NCBI RefSeq assembly: GCF_010093535.1
Contig: NW_022985162.1
Coordinates: 1,648,387 to 1,712,386, forward strand
Reading direction: 5' to 3'
DNA: 64,000 bases
Origin: Lindgomyces ingoldianus
Taxonomy: Eukaryota > Ascomycota > Dothideomycetes > Pleosporales > Lindgomycetaceae
In this document: one piece after another, positions 21,017-32,845 of the stretch
How positions within the stretch are numbered: position 1 is the first letter of the stretch
How the letters are laid out: each line of letters begins with the position of its first letter
Translations under genes and position numbers: made by a program
Notes under the pieces: generated by a model
Seen by the model: the letters and a program-made list of their open reading frames with translations, nothing else
Told to the model about the DNA's origin: nothing
Database searches by the model: none

Positions 21017-21231
21017 GCTAAAACACAAATCTAAGGCAGAGGCACGGCTTGCAGATAAGATAATAAATAAAATCTACAACCTATACAAATAAAATTATGC
21101 TAGCTTACAATTTATATATAAGTGTAATTACAGCTGCATTTAAAATACTAGGAAGTAATTAAGCTTTAGAACAAACACGCTAAAAACTTGATACTAAACA
21201 AATTAAGCTAATCACACAATTTGCTAATTAC

Positions 21232-21516
21232 TGTAACGGCGCAGGCAAGACAATGGGTCCGAATGCGGTGTGAATCCACTCAGAGGCATATGGGAGTGCG
21301 TGGGGACTCAAAAACCTGGAAATTCTATTGACACCTATAGGCCTCGTACGAAAGGATATTAGAAAACTACTAAGCTAGCTAAGGGGAGAGGTGCAGCTAA
21401 ATATTTGGAGATAGGGGTAGCGCAGGGGGCAGGGTAGGGTCGGGGCAAATACGCGGAACCTATGGATGTAGGTTCATCAGGTAACTTGAATGGAACGATT
21501 CATGCGAATTGTTACA
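21232..21516 (+). mobile_element. Solo LTR (old copy), 285 bp
   Basis: Starts TGTAACGG, ends GTTACA, and is flanked by perfect 5-bp duplications ATTAC (21227-21231 and 21517-21521). It matches the copies at 62.7-64 kb along its length but has many C-to-T/G-to-A style differences, so it is the oldest copy here. TG...CA ends plus a 5-bp target duplication are the hallmark of LTR retrotransposon integration; no internal region remains, so it is a solo LTR. Confidence 0.85.
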
Positions 21517-22113
21517 ATTACCTAATTATGTTAGGATTGTTGCGAAATTTGATTGTTCTTGCTTGTTAACAACGCAAGAGCTAACTAGCTAAAACTTAAC
21601 ACTTAAAAACCATTATAAGATTATTACTACAGCAAGCCTAATAACCTTACTAGAATAAATTCAGTATTTAATCAAGTTCAGCAGAAATTTGCTCTAAGCT
21701 TAACTGAATTAGCTTTTTGCTATAGTACAACTTGCCTTAATTAAATTAATCTTAGCACGCGGAGAACAGTTTTAACTTGCAAGTTACTTGATTGTTGCCA
21801 ACTCTGTTCGATAGAACCTTCTAGCTCTAATCTCAAAGACTCAGGGGTGTAATTGGTCAACTGAATTCAAAGTTGATTTCCACATGAGAATATGATCAAG
21901 GATTGGCTACGCTTCTCACCAGTACAAATAAAACTGGTACCTTTTCATATGTATTATTAGGCTTCTAAAATAAGCACCGTCCCCCGTAGTCTAGAAGATT
22001 CGAGAGGCGAATTTGTTGCAACATAAATATTTGCTGCTCCCCGGCTTCCTCTATGAAATAAAGATAAAGTTAATAATATATATAATAAGAAAAAGCCCTG
22101 TGCAAGCGCTGCT

Positions 22114-24841
22114 CTAATTAACCACAAGGAAAGCAACATTGCCGGATGAGTGTCCTAAGCAAATTGTATCTTCATACACTGCTGTAAATATTCCCCTGTA
22201 CTCCGGAGGTAGCCACAGGAAAGGTTGTTCGTTCAGCGCAACCCACTGATTCTGTACAAAGAGTCTAAATAACCCCTTGTTCTGAAAAGGAGAAGCCCTT
22301 CTAGGATATAGGCATAGATAGATGTTTCCTCTATCTGTCTGTAGACACTGGCCATCTGGTGAGAAGGCCACTGCGCTGACCGAATTGGTATGGCCCTCGA
22401 GCGTGCTGCGGCAAGACCCCGTCGCTACATCCCACAGCCGTACAGTGCCGTCTTCAGATGCCGACGCTACTAGCTGGCCGTCTGGCGAGAAGGCCACGGC
22501 GCTGACTGGATTGGTATGGCCCTCGAGCGTGCTGCGGCAAGCGTCCCAGTCATCTATCTTTGATATCCTTCTAATCCATCTCGGAATATGGCTTTTGTAT
22601 GTCTCACTTATGACACTCATTTCTGGAGCAAAGATAAGGCTTGAAGAATAGACCTGTAGAGGCGCATGCTCTAATATAAGTTGGAAGTGTAGTGCAAATC
22701 GTTTTGCATCGCGAAGAAAGCTAGAACTAGCATTCTCGTCTAACTACATTTCAGGTAAGTACAGAAATTGTAGCAGGGAGATTGGCCTAATCTTACGTCT
22801 ACAAGCGCCTGTAAGCTGCTAAGCATATGGATGCATTTGTATGTTTCTCTAAGAAGACTCATGGCGTCTAGCCAGTATAGGAAATACTTCTAAAAAAAGC
22901 GGTAGATCGAATCCTTGTCATGAATATAGCGTTTGCTCTTCTCTAGGTGGTGCACCCAATAACGGCAAGCATATTGCAACTCGGGTGATAGACTGCTGGA
23001 AATTGTCTTTTCATCGATCTGACTCCTTAGAGTCCCAGGAATTGGGAGGTTGCACATGTTTTGCCTTAGCCCACTTGGGCTAGACATTAGTTGAAGACAC
23101 TTATTAGCTAGCCTTTCATGTGCCTCTCTCTTGTCTACCCAGAACAGGCTCTTCTCCCATTTTTGATCATCCACAAGGAAGTCACGAAAGGACAGATGGA
23201 GCAGTCTAATAGGCACATCCTCGTTAACAGGGATGCTCAGAACAGAGTGTAGGGAGTCTAGCCGACAGATAATATCGTCTTTCGGGCTTCCAAGGAGTTG
23301 TACAAGTGAGACAATAGAGAGCGGACTCTTTAGAAGAACAATACTCCCAACTATTTCTCGGAACTCGCTTGTGCGCCTTTGTTTGTCTGCTTTATCTTCG
23401 TCATCAAACAGCTGGTTTAGGATGAAGAGGTACGTCCTATCAAGGTTGGAAACATGGGTGGCCGATTGATATTGAAGTACGGCTGCTAGGCGCTTTTTGG
23501 GATTGTCTCGTGGATCTCTAATATATCGACAGGCAGTAGCAGCGAAGATGAATAATGGGATAGCTAGCTTGACTAGGGTCTGGATTTGGTCTTCATTAGG
23601 CCAGTCCGGCGATAGCGAGCGCTGACGTCGTACCTCTCTGAGTTCATATTTGAAGAAGAGGGTCATATCGTGTTCGATTATTGTCTCTGGGGCATCTTGG
23701 AGAACTAGATCTTGGTATGTTCAGTCCATCATTTGTTTAAATTCAAGACGAATCGGGAGGGCCGGCCTACTTGTCACTAGAACCTTTAACGACACTGGCC
23801 TAATATCCTTAGTTCGGGAAAGGAGCTGAAGAATTGCTCGAATGTCATCTTCTCGCTCACATTCGTCTAGTGCGTCAATGACAATAATGCACGCTAGGGT
23901 TTGTGATGGAGCCTGTTGTATTTCTAAGAGCGGGTGGAGAATTAACTTCTCGAATTGGTCTTTTAGAGCCCTTTGTGGAATAGCTGGGTCTGCGTCGAGT
24001 GCTTTTCTTACGCCTACGATAAGTCCTGGTACACGGACTATCAGATCTGTAGTGATAGTGGTGAAGAATCTTGAAGCATTACTGCGCTGTCCCTCACCTT
24101 TCTTGAAGAAAAAGCTGGCCCCTAGTCGGTGTTGGTCGGCAAATGACTGGGCAACACTCCGCGCAATTGTTGACATTCCAGTGCCGGCCATGCCTTTCAG
24201 CTAGAATATGGGCTTGCTGTTTCCGTCCTCAGCCCATTTAGCAATCTGACGCCGCAGCTCCACTCTAGTGTTTGCGAGGCACCTTGCGTTGTGCTCGTCC
24301 ATGTGCTCGTCGAAGGACGCTCCTTCGGCGATAGGCAGTTTCGCTAAGTCAAGCTTCTAATCGATGTCGTGGATAAGAGCGCTATTAGAATATGATATTT
24401 AGATACTGTTATCTCTAAAATTGAGAGAGATACGGAACACTTACATTTGATCAATGTGAAGCGCGAGGCTGAAAGTCTGCTCATATTTTTCAAGACTGGA
24501 GACATCTTCTCGACCTGCTTATTTGTGAAAGGCCACTTTAAAGCTCGCACACCAAAACGGTGCATTGCTTTGCGGGCCTTCTCAGGCTCTAGCTGTGCTT
24601 CCAGCCCTTGTAGTTGTTGATGATAACTTGTGTATAGTTGAGAGCCGTGGTTTGCCGTGTCTCTAGAGGAGCTGTTCGACTTTTTGAGGACATCCTTAAT
24701 GTCAGTAACTGTTCTCTGAAGGCGGTTAACATCCTTCTTTGCATTCTTCACGGCGACTGAGTACTGGAAGCAGAGGGAGGCGATTTTAGCAGCTATGTCA
24801 ACGATAGAGGCAACGCTTGCTGCCCCCGAAAGACCATCCAT
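22114..24841 (-). pseudogene. Broken NACHT-WD40 STAND (NLR-like) gene
   Basis: Order of parts on the minus strand: a fungal STAND N-terminal domain (from 24841, MDGLSGAASVASIVDIAA), a NACHT domain (AGTGMSTIAR loop; VIDALDECEREDD Walker B), winged-helix/HeLo-linker sequence (LLHLSFRDFLVD) and two WD40 repeats (near 22340-22550, ...[10 protein letters not shown]). Damage: a one-base frameshift near 24500, TAG before KLDLAKLP (Gln expected), TAG at 24203-24201 (Trp expected in PIF-W-L), TGA at 23723-23721 and TAG at 22892-22890 (Gln expected). In addition the P-loop GKS reads GMS, losing the nucleotide-binding Lys. Introns with GTAAGT/GTAAGA donors are still visible. Such genes act in allorecognition and innate immunity; this copy is dead. 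Confidence 0.85.
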
Positions 24842-27800
24842 GACACGAATGGTAGAGAAGTAGCCAGGCCCAGCAATAGTTTTACAACGGCACACGGGCG
24901 AAATGCACCCAGTTGCAAAGCCGGTAGTATGTTAGAGAGTCATAGTGTATCTTTCGGCTCGATAGGGCTGAGAATGCTGGTGCAGCTGACGCTAGGATTT
25001 GCTGGCACTATTTAACCAATAAGAGTTGGTTCACGGATTGGAAGTCGGAATTACGTTCCACCGAGAGCCGCTCATGATTTTCTTGGCCGCGTCACGTGCA
25101 GGGCCTGGGTGATCCGCGCGTTTTCCTCTGACGATGAGCCCACTATCCATGCCGAGTAGTTGTCGACAAATGCTATGGAGCTGCCGGGGGTATATATGTA
25201 CCCATGGCAGGAGTGGGCCGGCCCTTCTCTCTGTTCACGCAGGCAAGCTGCAAATGGGAAGGAAGAGGTTGTATCAATGTTGGAGCAGCGGGAACGCACT
25301 AACGTTAGCGGCGCTGAGTTCGAAGCCACAAAGACGTTTTTCATCCACCTTGCCAGGTACAAAGATATAGGTCGACACGCAACTGCACTGTTCCGATTCA
25401 AAGGAAAAGAGACCCCACCCATGTCCATGGTTACTGTAAGATCCTCGGGGTGACGCGTAGAAAGAACTGCGGTACTGGGCACACCTGGCGGATAAAGTAG
25501 GCCAGGTGGGTAAGGCTAGGACGGGTTGATATCCACGTTGATACATCAATGTCCAACGACAGGGTGAGAATTGGCATATACGCTACCACGTCAGACGTAT
25601 CAATATCAAAGATAGTGGCAAGCTTAAACCAGACCGATGCTCACCTCACAGACCTCCCAGCCATCAGCAAGGCAGCTAGCTAGCTAGCCGTAAGATCCCT
25701 CATGTGTGTCTCGGCAAGGAACGATCTGTACAATCCGCCTCCCGTATACAAATCTTCTCTAACTCGCAATCTGCGCTGCAATCAATACAAAGCTAGGGGG
25801 CCAGTGAATGTCAAGAGACGGTCGCAGAGACAGTGAAGAAGCTTTGAATAAACAATGGCACTGGGTCTAGACAAGTCTGCAGCGTTGTATTAGCAGCTGA
25901 CAACTGGTAAGACATTTCCAAAGGAATTAATGCACAAGTTCATCGTGCCCTAGACGGCTACCTATAATTGCGGGCCTACAAAATCAATACTGCAGTTCTT
26001 CTTCCTCTGCAGAAGAGAGACACCGCAGGGAGAGAAAGCAAGGTAATAGCATAGACAGTAATTCAGACTTATCGTATGCGCTAGGAGACTGACCGAGCAG
26101 ATAAGAATGAGGCTAGAATATCGACGAGCTGATCAAGCGATAGGAGCCAAACGTGAACTGTCAGAGCCACCATCCAATTTGCAAGAGACGCCGGACGTCT
26201 ACACCCAAACCAGCAGGACACAGTAAGCGTAGAAGAGGAACTCAACTAGCAAAACTTCCGGCAGATCCCCTTTCCTATCTCCGAACCGAACACAATGTGA
26301 GCCTCTCCTACACATGCCTCTGCTAGTACGCTGCTGATTAAGAAAGGCACGATGCTGGAACTGCTATGCTAATGCGATGTCTTGAAACTGTCGCACGTAC
26401 ATTCACCCGCCTACATATATCCTTCTGCTGTACTTAGTAAAAGGTTGACCTTTTGCTACTCGAAACAGAAATTGGCTCACTGGCCCACTTCTTAACCCAA
26501 GGTTCTCTATTCTGCGGTAATGCATCGCTTCTCTGTGTTTCCTTGGTTAAGCATGGCATCAGACAGTGGGTGGGCAATTTTCGTAGTTCGCATCTGAATT
26601 AGAGAAGAGTAGTGCAGTAGGACATATTTAGCTATTGTCTAGGAACAGCCTATATTCTTAGGGGTACGTAGCCATATAAATACACGCGCATAAAACTCTC
26701 ACACCTGTGTAGGCTCTTTCATTACCATCATGGCTTACAATAGCAGCAATAGAAGGCAATCCCTGAAACTCAACATATATATCACATGCCCCCTTTTCCT
26801 GTTCTACTGAATACATATACGTGCGGTTAGCGAATGATCCGGCAGTTATGGGGTTCTCATTAATGTAAATGGAGTTTCGGAAGCGAGGTATTCGTCCTCT
26901 TTTGAATATGGCTTTGTCAAAAATATGGGTGTGTGCAATACACTGGAAGATAGGCTGAACTTGCTCTTCTCCGTAAGTCAAATTGCTGCCCTTCTGGACA
27001 GAGTTTCATTGCCATTATATATATGTTATTTCTTGGTTCTCCCTCTTGCTGCATTCGGATAGTCCTTCCTTGTCCGGTCTAGTCCTACATAGACACATAC
27101 GGTCCGGCTTTAAGCCTAGCTCCTAGAAGGGCGCGTCTGGCCAAGCTTGAGTCTGTTCGTGACAGGCTTGCACTATGATTCTTTCGATCATTGCAATCCA
27201 TCATGTGTGCTTGGCTTACACTTTCCAAGGCAGGAGCTGGGTGATCATCATCACGTGACTGCTGACCCAAGGTCGCCCGCGCATTGTCGTGTTCCCTAAC
27301 TTTGTCTTCTGTAAGTCTCAGCACTCCTTCTGTGCCTTTACTTGGTTACTTTTATCCTGCGGTAATCTCATACGTAACAAGAGGATCACAATTGCCGCCT
27401 CTTCTTCTAGGGAAGGGTGAATAACGACAATTCAAGCTGCTGTTATCATTGCGCTCTTATAATTGTTGGAAATATAGCTACAGATTTTTCTACAGTGTTG
27501 TTATGCACTTCATCTTGTCCTTGTAAGCTCGTACAGCATCCACGAGAGACGTTGGTTCCTGTTGCCCAGCAGCAATATCTGAGAAATGACCTATCGAGGG
27601 TAAGAACACGCAGGATGCAAGAAGATAGAGACAAGCGTCCGTTAGAGGAACATAGAATCGACTCGCTTACGGAGTTCGGGAGTTTCCGTTCGCTTACGGA
27701 ACCGAAGTTTTGTGAAATTTTACCTAAGCCCCTCTAAAGCAGAAGCGATAATGCACGAAAAGGTCTGATTCCAATTCCAGTACATAAAACTGGAATGAGT

Positions 27801-27853
27801 ATATAAATATACTAACAAGCAAATAAGGTATAAATCAAGCAAGTTACATGCTC
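24842..27853. other. Gene-poor stretch
   Basis: Three kilobases with no gene I can support. A 107-codon open stretch at 26658-26981 (minus) has a protein-like composition but no ATG, and is listed only as a finding. Open stretches on both strands at 25.07-25.48 kb shadow each other and show no motif. Confidence 0.45.
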
Positions 27854-27925
27854 GGGCTTGTGGTTTAGTGGTATAATTTTCCCTTAGCATGGGAAAGGTC
27901 CTGGGTTCGATTCCCAGCAAGTCCA
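27854..27925 (+). tRNA. tRNA-Ala (anticodon AGC)
   Basis: A complete cloverleaf: acceptor GGGCTTG pairs with CAAGTCC (one G-U) followed by discriminator A. The anticodon stem TTCCC/GGGAA encloses loop TTAGCAT with anticodon AGC at 27886-27888. The T arm CTGGG-TTCGATT-CCCAG carries the B box. There is no intron. The T run at 27929 is the expected Pol III terminator. Confidence 0.95.
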
Positions 27926-27928
27926 ATC

Positions 27929-27934
27929 TTTTTT
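27929..27934 (+). terminator. Pol III terminator of tRNA-Ala
   Basis: A run of six T begins 4 nt after the tRNA discriminator base, the usual Pol III stop. Confidence 0.8.
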
Positions 27935-29812
27935 ACCTTTTTGTTGCCTATTTGTGGTAGGTAAAAGGCATCAACAATTCTCCTAAACTTTTAGCGTTAC
28001 GAAGATTGTACAAAAGCGCGTGGAAGGCATCGCATCAATCAATTTAGGGATTGAACATCATAGTTGGCTACTTATTCTATATATCATAACCGCTATCTTC
28101 CAGATCGTCTAATTCTCCTTTTGAGCTAGCATATCGGGCCGTTACGATTGTAGCACCTGCTTCATTTGCTACCCAAGTTCATGTTGCCACGCCGTCCACT
28201 AGCCTGATTAGGGAGTAGGAAGTCGTCAGGGTGAGCGTGATATAGTGGTACTGTCGCACTAAAAGCTAGATGTCAGTCTTGACAATAAACGGGCCTCGGA
28301 AATCCTCGGGGCCGTCGTTGGATGTAGAGTATCCGTGTAGTACTAATGAAGGCTTCGGATTATGAGTCTTCCACCCCGGCTCGGTACTCCACCGGGAAGG
28401 TCTAGGCCTTCAACTCCATCAGCTCTTTCTGGCGTTGTGTTGGGATGTCGTTGTGTCTTTGACCTCTTTAACAAACCCGCATTCTTCGACCCCTAGGTTT
28501 CTGACAGACCGGAGAGGTTAAACTCTATCTTGTTGAGATCATCTCCTTCATTGATCGACCGCAGCTGTGACGGAGCTGGAATGCTGTCTATGGTCTCCTT
28601 GACAATGCCCAAATATTTTACAGTTTGTGAAGGAGGAGAGCAGGGCTTTTTTCTTAAAGACGAGCTGATGTCTGAAAGAAGACCGGAGGAGCTGGAGATG
28701 AGGCGAGATAGCCCTGGGCTCCTGGTGGAGTAGAGAATAAAGGGGATATGTAAAAGAAACGGATGCTAGGAGTTCAACAAGAGTTAGCAATGGATTAAGT
28801 GGTTGACGGAAGAAAAGCGCACAAACGCAACAACTTTACGTGGAAGAACCGGAGGCCGAGGGAGGGCGAAATAAAGCTGAGGGATTCGAATAGGATCATG
28901 TAGCAATATTGCTTCTGCGGTAAGAGAGCTGCGCACTCTGCTTGACCTTGAGGGCTGGTTTGCAGGTTGCATCAACTAATTGATTGATAAATCATCCACG
29001 TATTGGGTGAAGATTCATATCTCCAGTGCGCTCAAAACTGGACGTCTCCCGTATTGATTCAAATATTGCAGGTGAAAAATGCAGTTTTTAATCTTGCTTA
29101 GATGCGGATATGAGACTGCGTCGTGATAGCAGCGCAGTGCTAGAGGGTGATGTGGCCATGTGCTAGGCTTTGCAACTGCCCAACTGCCTGTAACCATGGA
29201 AGGCTTCCAAGAAGTGATGTGAAAGCCCTCCTTCCACGCCCTCATTGCTAACATCCACGTACACTTGTTGCCAAGATGTAGGACAACAATTACACAATTC
29301 GTCATCTAGTTTAAGTTTCAGGGAAATAAGGCGTAAGTCCGCAGCATTTACAGCCATGTAACCAGATTTGTGCCTGATGATGCCTATTATGAATGGGACG
29401 AACAAGCATTCCTCATCCATGCAGATAGATAGAGTGCTGCGCGGATAATTAAAAGATATGATTATTTGGAATGGAGATACTATAATAATACATCATGCAT
29501 CATGCTCATACCACTCCAAATTCCCTCATACATCCACGTGGTATCTAAAAACATAGAGTGAGAGTATCGAAAAGGATCCAACCAAACCAAATCCACGCAA
29601 ACGCCAAAGACAGCCTACTAACGCGACGTGAATGCTGGAACCCATACACCCACGCTTGGTTGCTCGGGTCATTGCTCTATGCACCAGCAACTACAACAAT
29701 TCCGTGCCTCATGCAACGCTCGGCCTAACCAATGGGCCAATGTCATTACCCAAATTCCAGTCTATCCACCAAGATCTTGTGATAACTGTTGCCCATGTCT
29801 ATCGTAATTTGT
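27935..29812. other. Gene-poor stretch
   Basis: About 1.9 kb between the tRNA and the 3' end of the next gene. Only short overlapping ORFs without motifs or splice structure. Nothing supported. Confidence 0.45.
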
Positions 29813-31630
29813 CTATACTTCACCGGCTAGAACACTTCCACTTGCACTCCCACCGAGGTCCCAGTAATTACGTCCACTTCCAGCACTGCGCTTGCTCTTC
29901 TTCGTGCTTTGACTAGCGCATGACGAGCTACTCCTTAGTACCTGATTCCTGAGTGAAGTTTGGTGTCGATATATTAGCTCTTTTCTTCGATTCTCGCGGG
30001 GGTTTGATGACGACGGTAGGACACGATCTGCAGTCCTACTCGCGATACTGACTAAAGGGTGGTGTTGTCGAATGATCGCGGCCCTTCGGGCGGATACGGA
30101 ATCGCTGTCGATCGCTGTCGCGGCTCGGGGTTGGCCCGGAGGCGCACTCATGCTTCTCCGAGTTTGGGACGAGACACTGGATCGGCGGGAGGAGAAGCGT
30201 TTGACTAGAAAATTGAACACCATCTTGACGTCCAGTTCCCGTTCCCAATATTCTCGTTCACGCGCCATCTCTTCCGCTACGGTTGGGATAGGGGCTGGTG
30301 GCTGGACATGAAAAGATACTAAAGGGTCCGCCTCCGGTTCCTCTTCGATTCCCCATAATGAAGCCTCACTGTACATGTTGGAAGCCTGTTGGTTTGGAAG
30401 AGAAGGTGCGAAGAGAGCGGCGGTAGGGGAAGGAATAGAGGATTGCGGGGTTGTCAGTGGCGGAACGTCAGTTAAAAGTATAGAAGTAGATCGGCTCGAG
30501 GTGATTCCTGCATATTCTGGAGCTTCCTGTGCGCTTCGGTAGGCGGAGAAGGCCCCTGGGTGTTCAGACAACTGGTGAACTAGGATGCCAAGCTCTCGGG
30601 CAACCCTCTCTAAAAGTCTATGTTCCCACGGTTCGCCAGGAAAGGTAGATATGTCCAGGGCCTGTACTGTAGTGGCGGCAGGTGATCTCAATTCCGGAGC
30701 GTGTTGAGGGGCGGACAAGGCTTCCTCCGGTAGAGATTCGCCAAAGATGACAGAGAGTGTATCCTCATCTATCCCCATCAAGTCCCGGATCACTCTCCTT
30801 GTGAGCCGCTGCCAGAAGGAAAGATTCTCTGTGCTGTCATCCGATGACTCACTCTGGCTATCAGAAATAGAGGCAGCTGCCCGGGAAGCGGCCGAAATTC
30901 GGTTATCTTGATGGGCGCTATCGGTGCGGCTCCGCGCAACGCTCACCATGCTCATTCTTCGCCTGCGCCTACTCTCTCTTTCAATCTCCTCTAGCAGCGC
31001 CCTGCTTTGCTCTAGCCGCCACCTCTCAATCCTCTGCCGCCGATCATGCTCGTGATTCACTTCTTCCGCCTCCTCTAAGGCATCGAGCCTTCGCTGGACA
31101 CTAGATCGCCGGCGAGTGTGTCGTCTCCGTGGTGCTTGTCGCTCAAACTGCCACAGGTGTTCCTGCATTGATGCGCCGGGCTGGAAAGTACCCAGTCCAT
31201 CGTGTGTTGGTAGGACTGTGTCGCCACTCTGTTGTAATCGGCTGGCCGATGCGCCGTACTCGGAAGGCTCATGGAATGCGTGCAGACCATCATCCAAGCT
31301 ATCCAAGTCCTCTCCTTCTTCTGCTTCAGTCCCTTGACAAGTAATGTCGTCATTGTCACTTTGGTCAGAACGCGCGGCGGTGTCGAGGGAGCCAAAGTCA
31401 CTGAGGCGCGACAGGCCAGCGGTGCGCGGGGTTCGCTCGGTCGAGGTGGTCTGCGTGCGGGTGGTAGTAGACTCGGGCGCAATAGGAGAGAAGAGGACCC
31501 ATTCTTCCGATTCCTCTAAGGACCGCTTCCGCTGTGGTGAGGAGACAGGTCCGACTTCGGCTGGCCGTTCTGGGGAATGGAAGGAGAGCTGTCGCGAAGG
31601 CTGGGGGCGGTGATGTTGGCGGAATGCCAT
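29813..31630 (-). CDS. Conserved-looking disordered protein, 605 aa, function unknown
   Basis: A single uninterrupted exon. The start is the ATG at 31630 (MAFRQHHRPQ); the frame extends 10 codons further without an ATG. Sequence is mostly Ser/Arg/Glu-rich and disordered. Arg-rich charged helices occur around residues 170-230 (RRRHTRRRSSVQRRLD, then ERWRLEQSRALLEEIE). A more ordered block follows near residue 280 (ENLSFWQRLTRRVIRDLMG) and another near 340 (EHRLLERVARELGILV). The C-terminus is SGRNYWDLGG. There are no membrane segments and no catalytic motif. I do not recognise a named family. The intact 1.8-kb frame and ordered islands argue for a real gene. It is transcribed in the same direction as the downstream VPS62-like gene. 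Confidence 0.75.
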   Translation of the reverse strand: MAFRQHHRPQPSRQLSFHSPERPAEVGPVSSPQRKRSLEESEEWVLFSPIAPESTTTRTQTTSTERTPRTAGLSRLSDFGSLDTAARSDQSDNDDITCQGTEAEEGEDLDSLDDGLHAFHEPSEYGASASRLQQSGDTVLPTHDGLGTFQPGASMQEHLWQFERQAPRRRHTRRRSSVQRRLDALEEAEEVNHEHDRRQRIERWRLEQSRALLEEIERESRRRRRMSMVSVARSRTDSAHQDNRISAASRAAASISDSQSESSDDSTENLSFWQRLTRRVIRDLMGIDEDTLSVIFGESLPEEALSAPQHAPELRSPAATTVQALDISTFPGEPWEHRLLERVARELGILVHQLSEHPGAFSAYRSAQEAPEYAGITSSRSTSILLTDVPPLTTPQSSIPSPTAALFAPSLPNQQASNMYSEASLWGIEEEPEADPLVSFHVQPPAPIPTVAEEMAREREYWERELDVKMVFNFLVKRFSSRRSSVSSQTRRSMSAPPGQPRAATAIDSDSVSARRAAIIRQHHPLVSIASRTADRVLPSSSNPRENRRKELIYRHQTSLRNQVLRSSSSCASQSTKKSKRSAGSGRNYWDLGGSASGSVLAGEV

Positions 31631-32845
31631 GGTGGAAGATTGTCGCGGAGGGAGTGTCAAGATTCAATGGTAGTAATAAAGTCGAGCAATTAGGGTTGGA
31701 GGAGTCTAGGGGTCGAGGGAGGAGTGATACGGGGCGGGAGGAATTAGGGAAGCAGGGAAGTAAGGAAGCAGGAATGCGGTGAAGGGCCCGCGTCGCGAGT
31801 TCTGGTGTCACAACATCAAGTGTGCGCACTCATGTCTTGTTGCGAGATTCCCGATAGATTCCCGTGGGGGAGAGTCGTGTGTTGGTCTGGTGATGGGGCG
31901 ATGGGTGATCTGGAGCTTGAGTTTTGGACGTTGCACTGGTCCGCGCTAAGCCCGCTATGATGTCTGATGTGTCTTCGCTTCAGACAACCGGGTCACAAGA
32001 GCAGCAACCGGGGAAACAAAGGAAGGATAATTTGAAGCTGGCTAAACAGAGAGCAAAATAAAGTGCAATAGCTATAGACCCGGGCCGCTTCGATATGGAA
32101 CAAAACGCTGTTGAGCTGATCAGGGGGGGTGTGACGGCGGCGTAGCTGCGGTGCTCGAGAGTGTTGGGCTGACGGCGATAAGCTCACTGATATCTAGCCT
32201 TCATCTCACGAGGCGTCAAATGCATCCCACTACGCCATGCCAAGACCGGTACCGCTCCCCCTCTCGCCATACCTCTTATTGATGATGAGATGAGCCCTCG
32301 ATGAGAAAGCAAGAAAACTCTAAACGCCCCGAAATTATGCCGCCGCTCGGCATGCTGTGCATCATACCTGTATCGGCGTAAGCTGATCTTCCCTCCCTAT
32401 TACGACATCATCGCGCCCTGCCCACGCCTTCCTAAGGCTGGATTTTCTAGCCCCGGTCACCCAATCCGGAATTTGTGTCCACATCTACAGCCTCATGCTG
32501 CTTTTGTTGGCTTGCAACCGTCTAGTTCAGCCGTGATGCTCACTTGGAGCCTTGTGCAACACGTCAAAGAACCTTTCTTTCACTACGCCGGTCCATGGTC
32601 AGAAGAATATCAACTTCCATTCATAGGTATCCCGTAACGCCAACCCCCCTCAACTGGTGGGTTGGCCAGCATGGTACAGTCTGTAGTCGTTATCCAAAAT
32701 TCCGTTGGCGAATCCGTCCCTAAAGAGCGCCCTTGAACGCCCTGGAGACGTGGCCCCATCTGACTCCCTCTAACATTGCCCTTGGCAAAAGCAAAAATGA
32801 GTGTCGTAGAGCACCATGGAGCCGTTCTATCCAGTCTATCAATAA
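31631..32845. other. Intergenic
   Basis: This 1.2-kb stretch is upstream of the disordered-protein gene and downstream of the VPS62-like stop. ORFs around 31.4-31.8 kb are antisense shadows of the neighbouring gene's start. No RNA gene or repeat is recognised. Confidence 0.45.

Larger units (their letters stand above)
19640..21950. repeat. AT-rich RIP-like island with decayed repeat DNA
   Basis: Base composition shifts abruptly to A+T, with TAG/CTA/TTA-rich words and near absence of intact ORFs. This is typical of RIP-degraded repeats. It contains the ORF relic at 20396-21016 and a solo LTR at 21232-21516. The element type of the rest cannot be named; no transposase or reverse transcriptase motif survives that I can see. 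Confidence 0.6.

Noticed and set aside
21232..21516. MITE (DNA transposon) interpretation of the 285-305 bp repeats
   Set aside because: Inverted ends are only about 7 bp, and TG...CA with a 5-bp target duplication fits solo LTRs.
22322..22651. Plus-strand 109-codon ORF
   Set aside because: Antisense shadow of the WD40 repeats, which keep both strands open.
25072..25482. Opposed ORFs of 136 and 97 codons
   Set aside because: They are each other's antisense, without motifs or splice sites.
31075..31829. Several ORFs overlapping the start of the 605-aa gene
   Set aside because: Antisense or alternate frames of Ser/Arg-rich coding sequence; no independent support.
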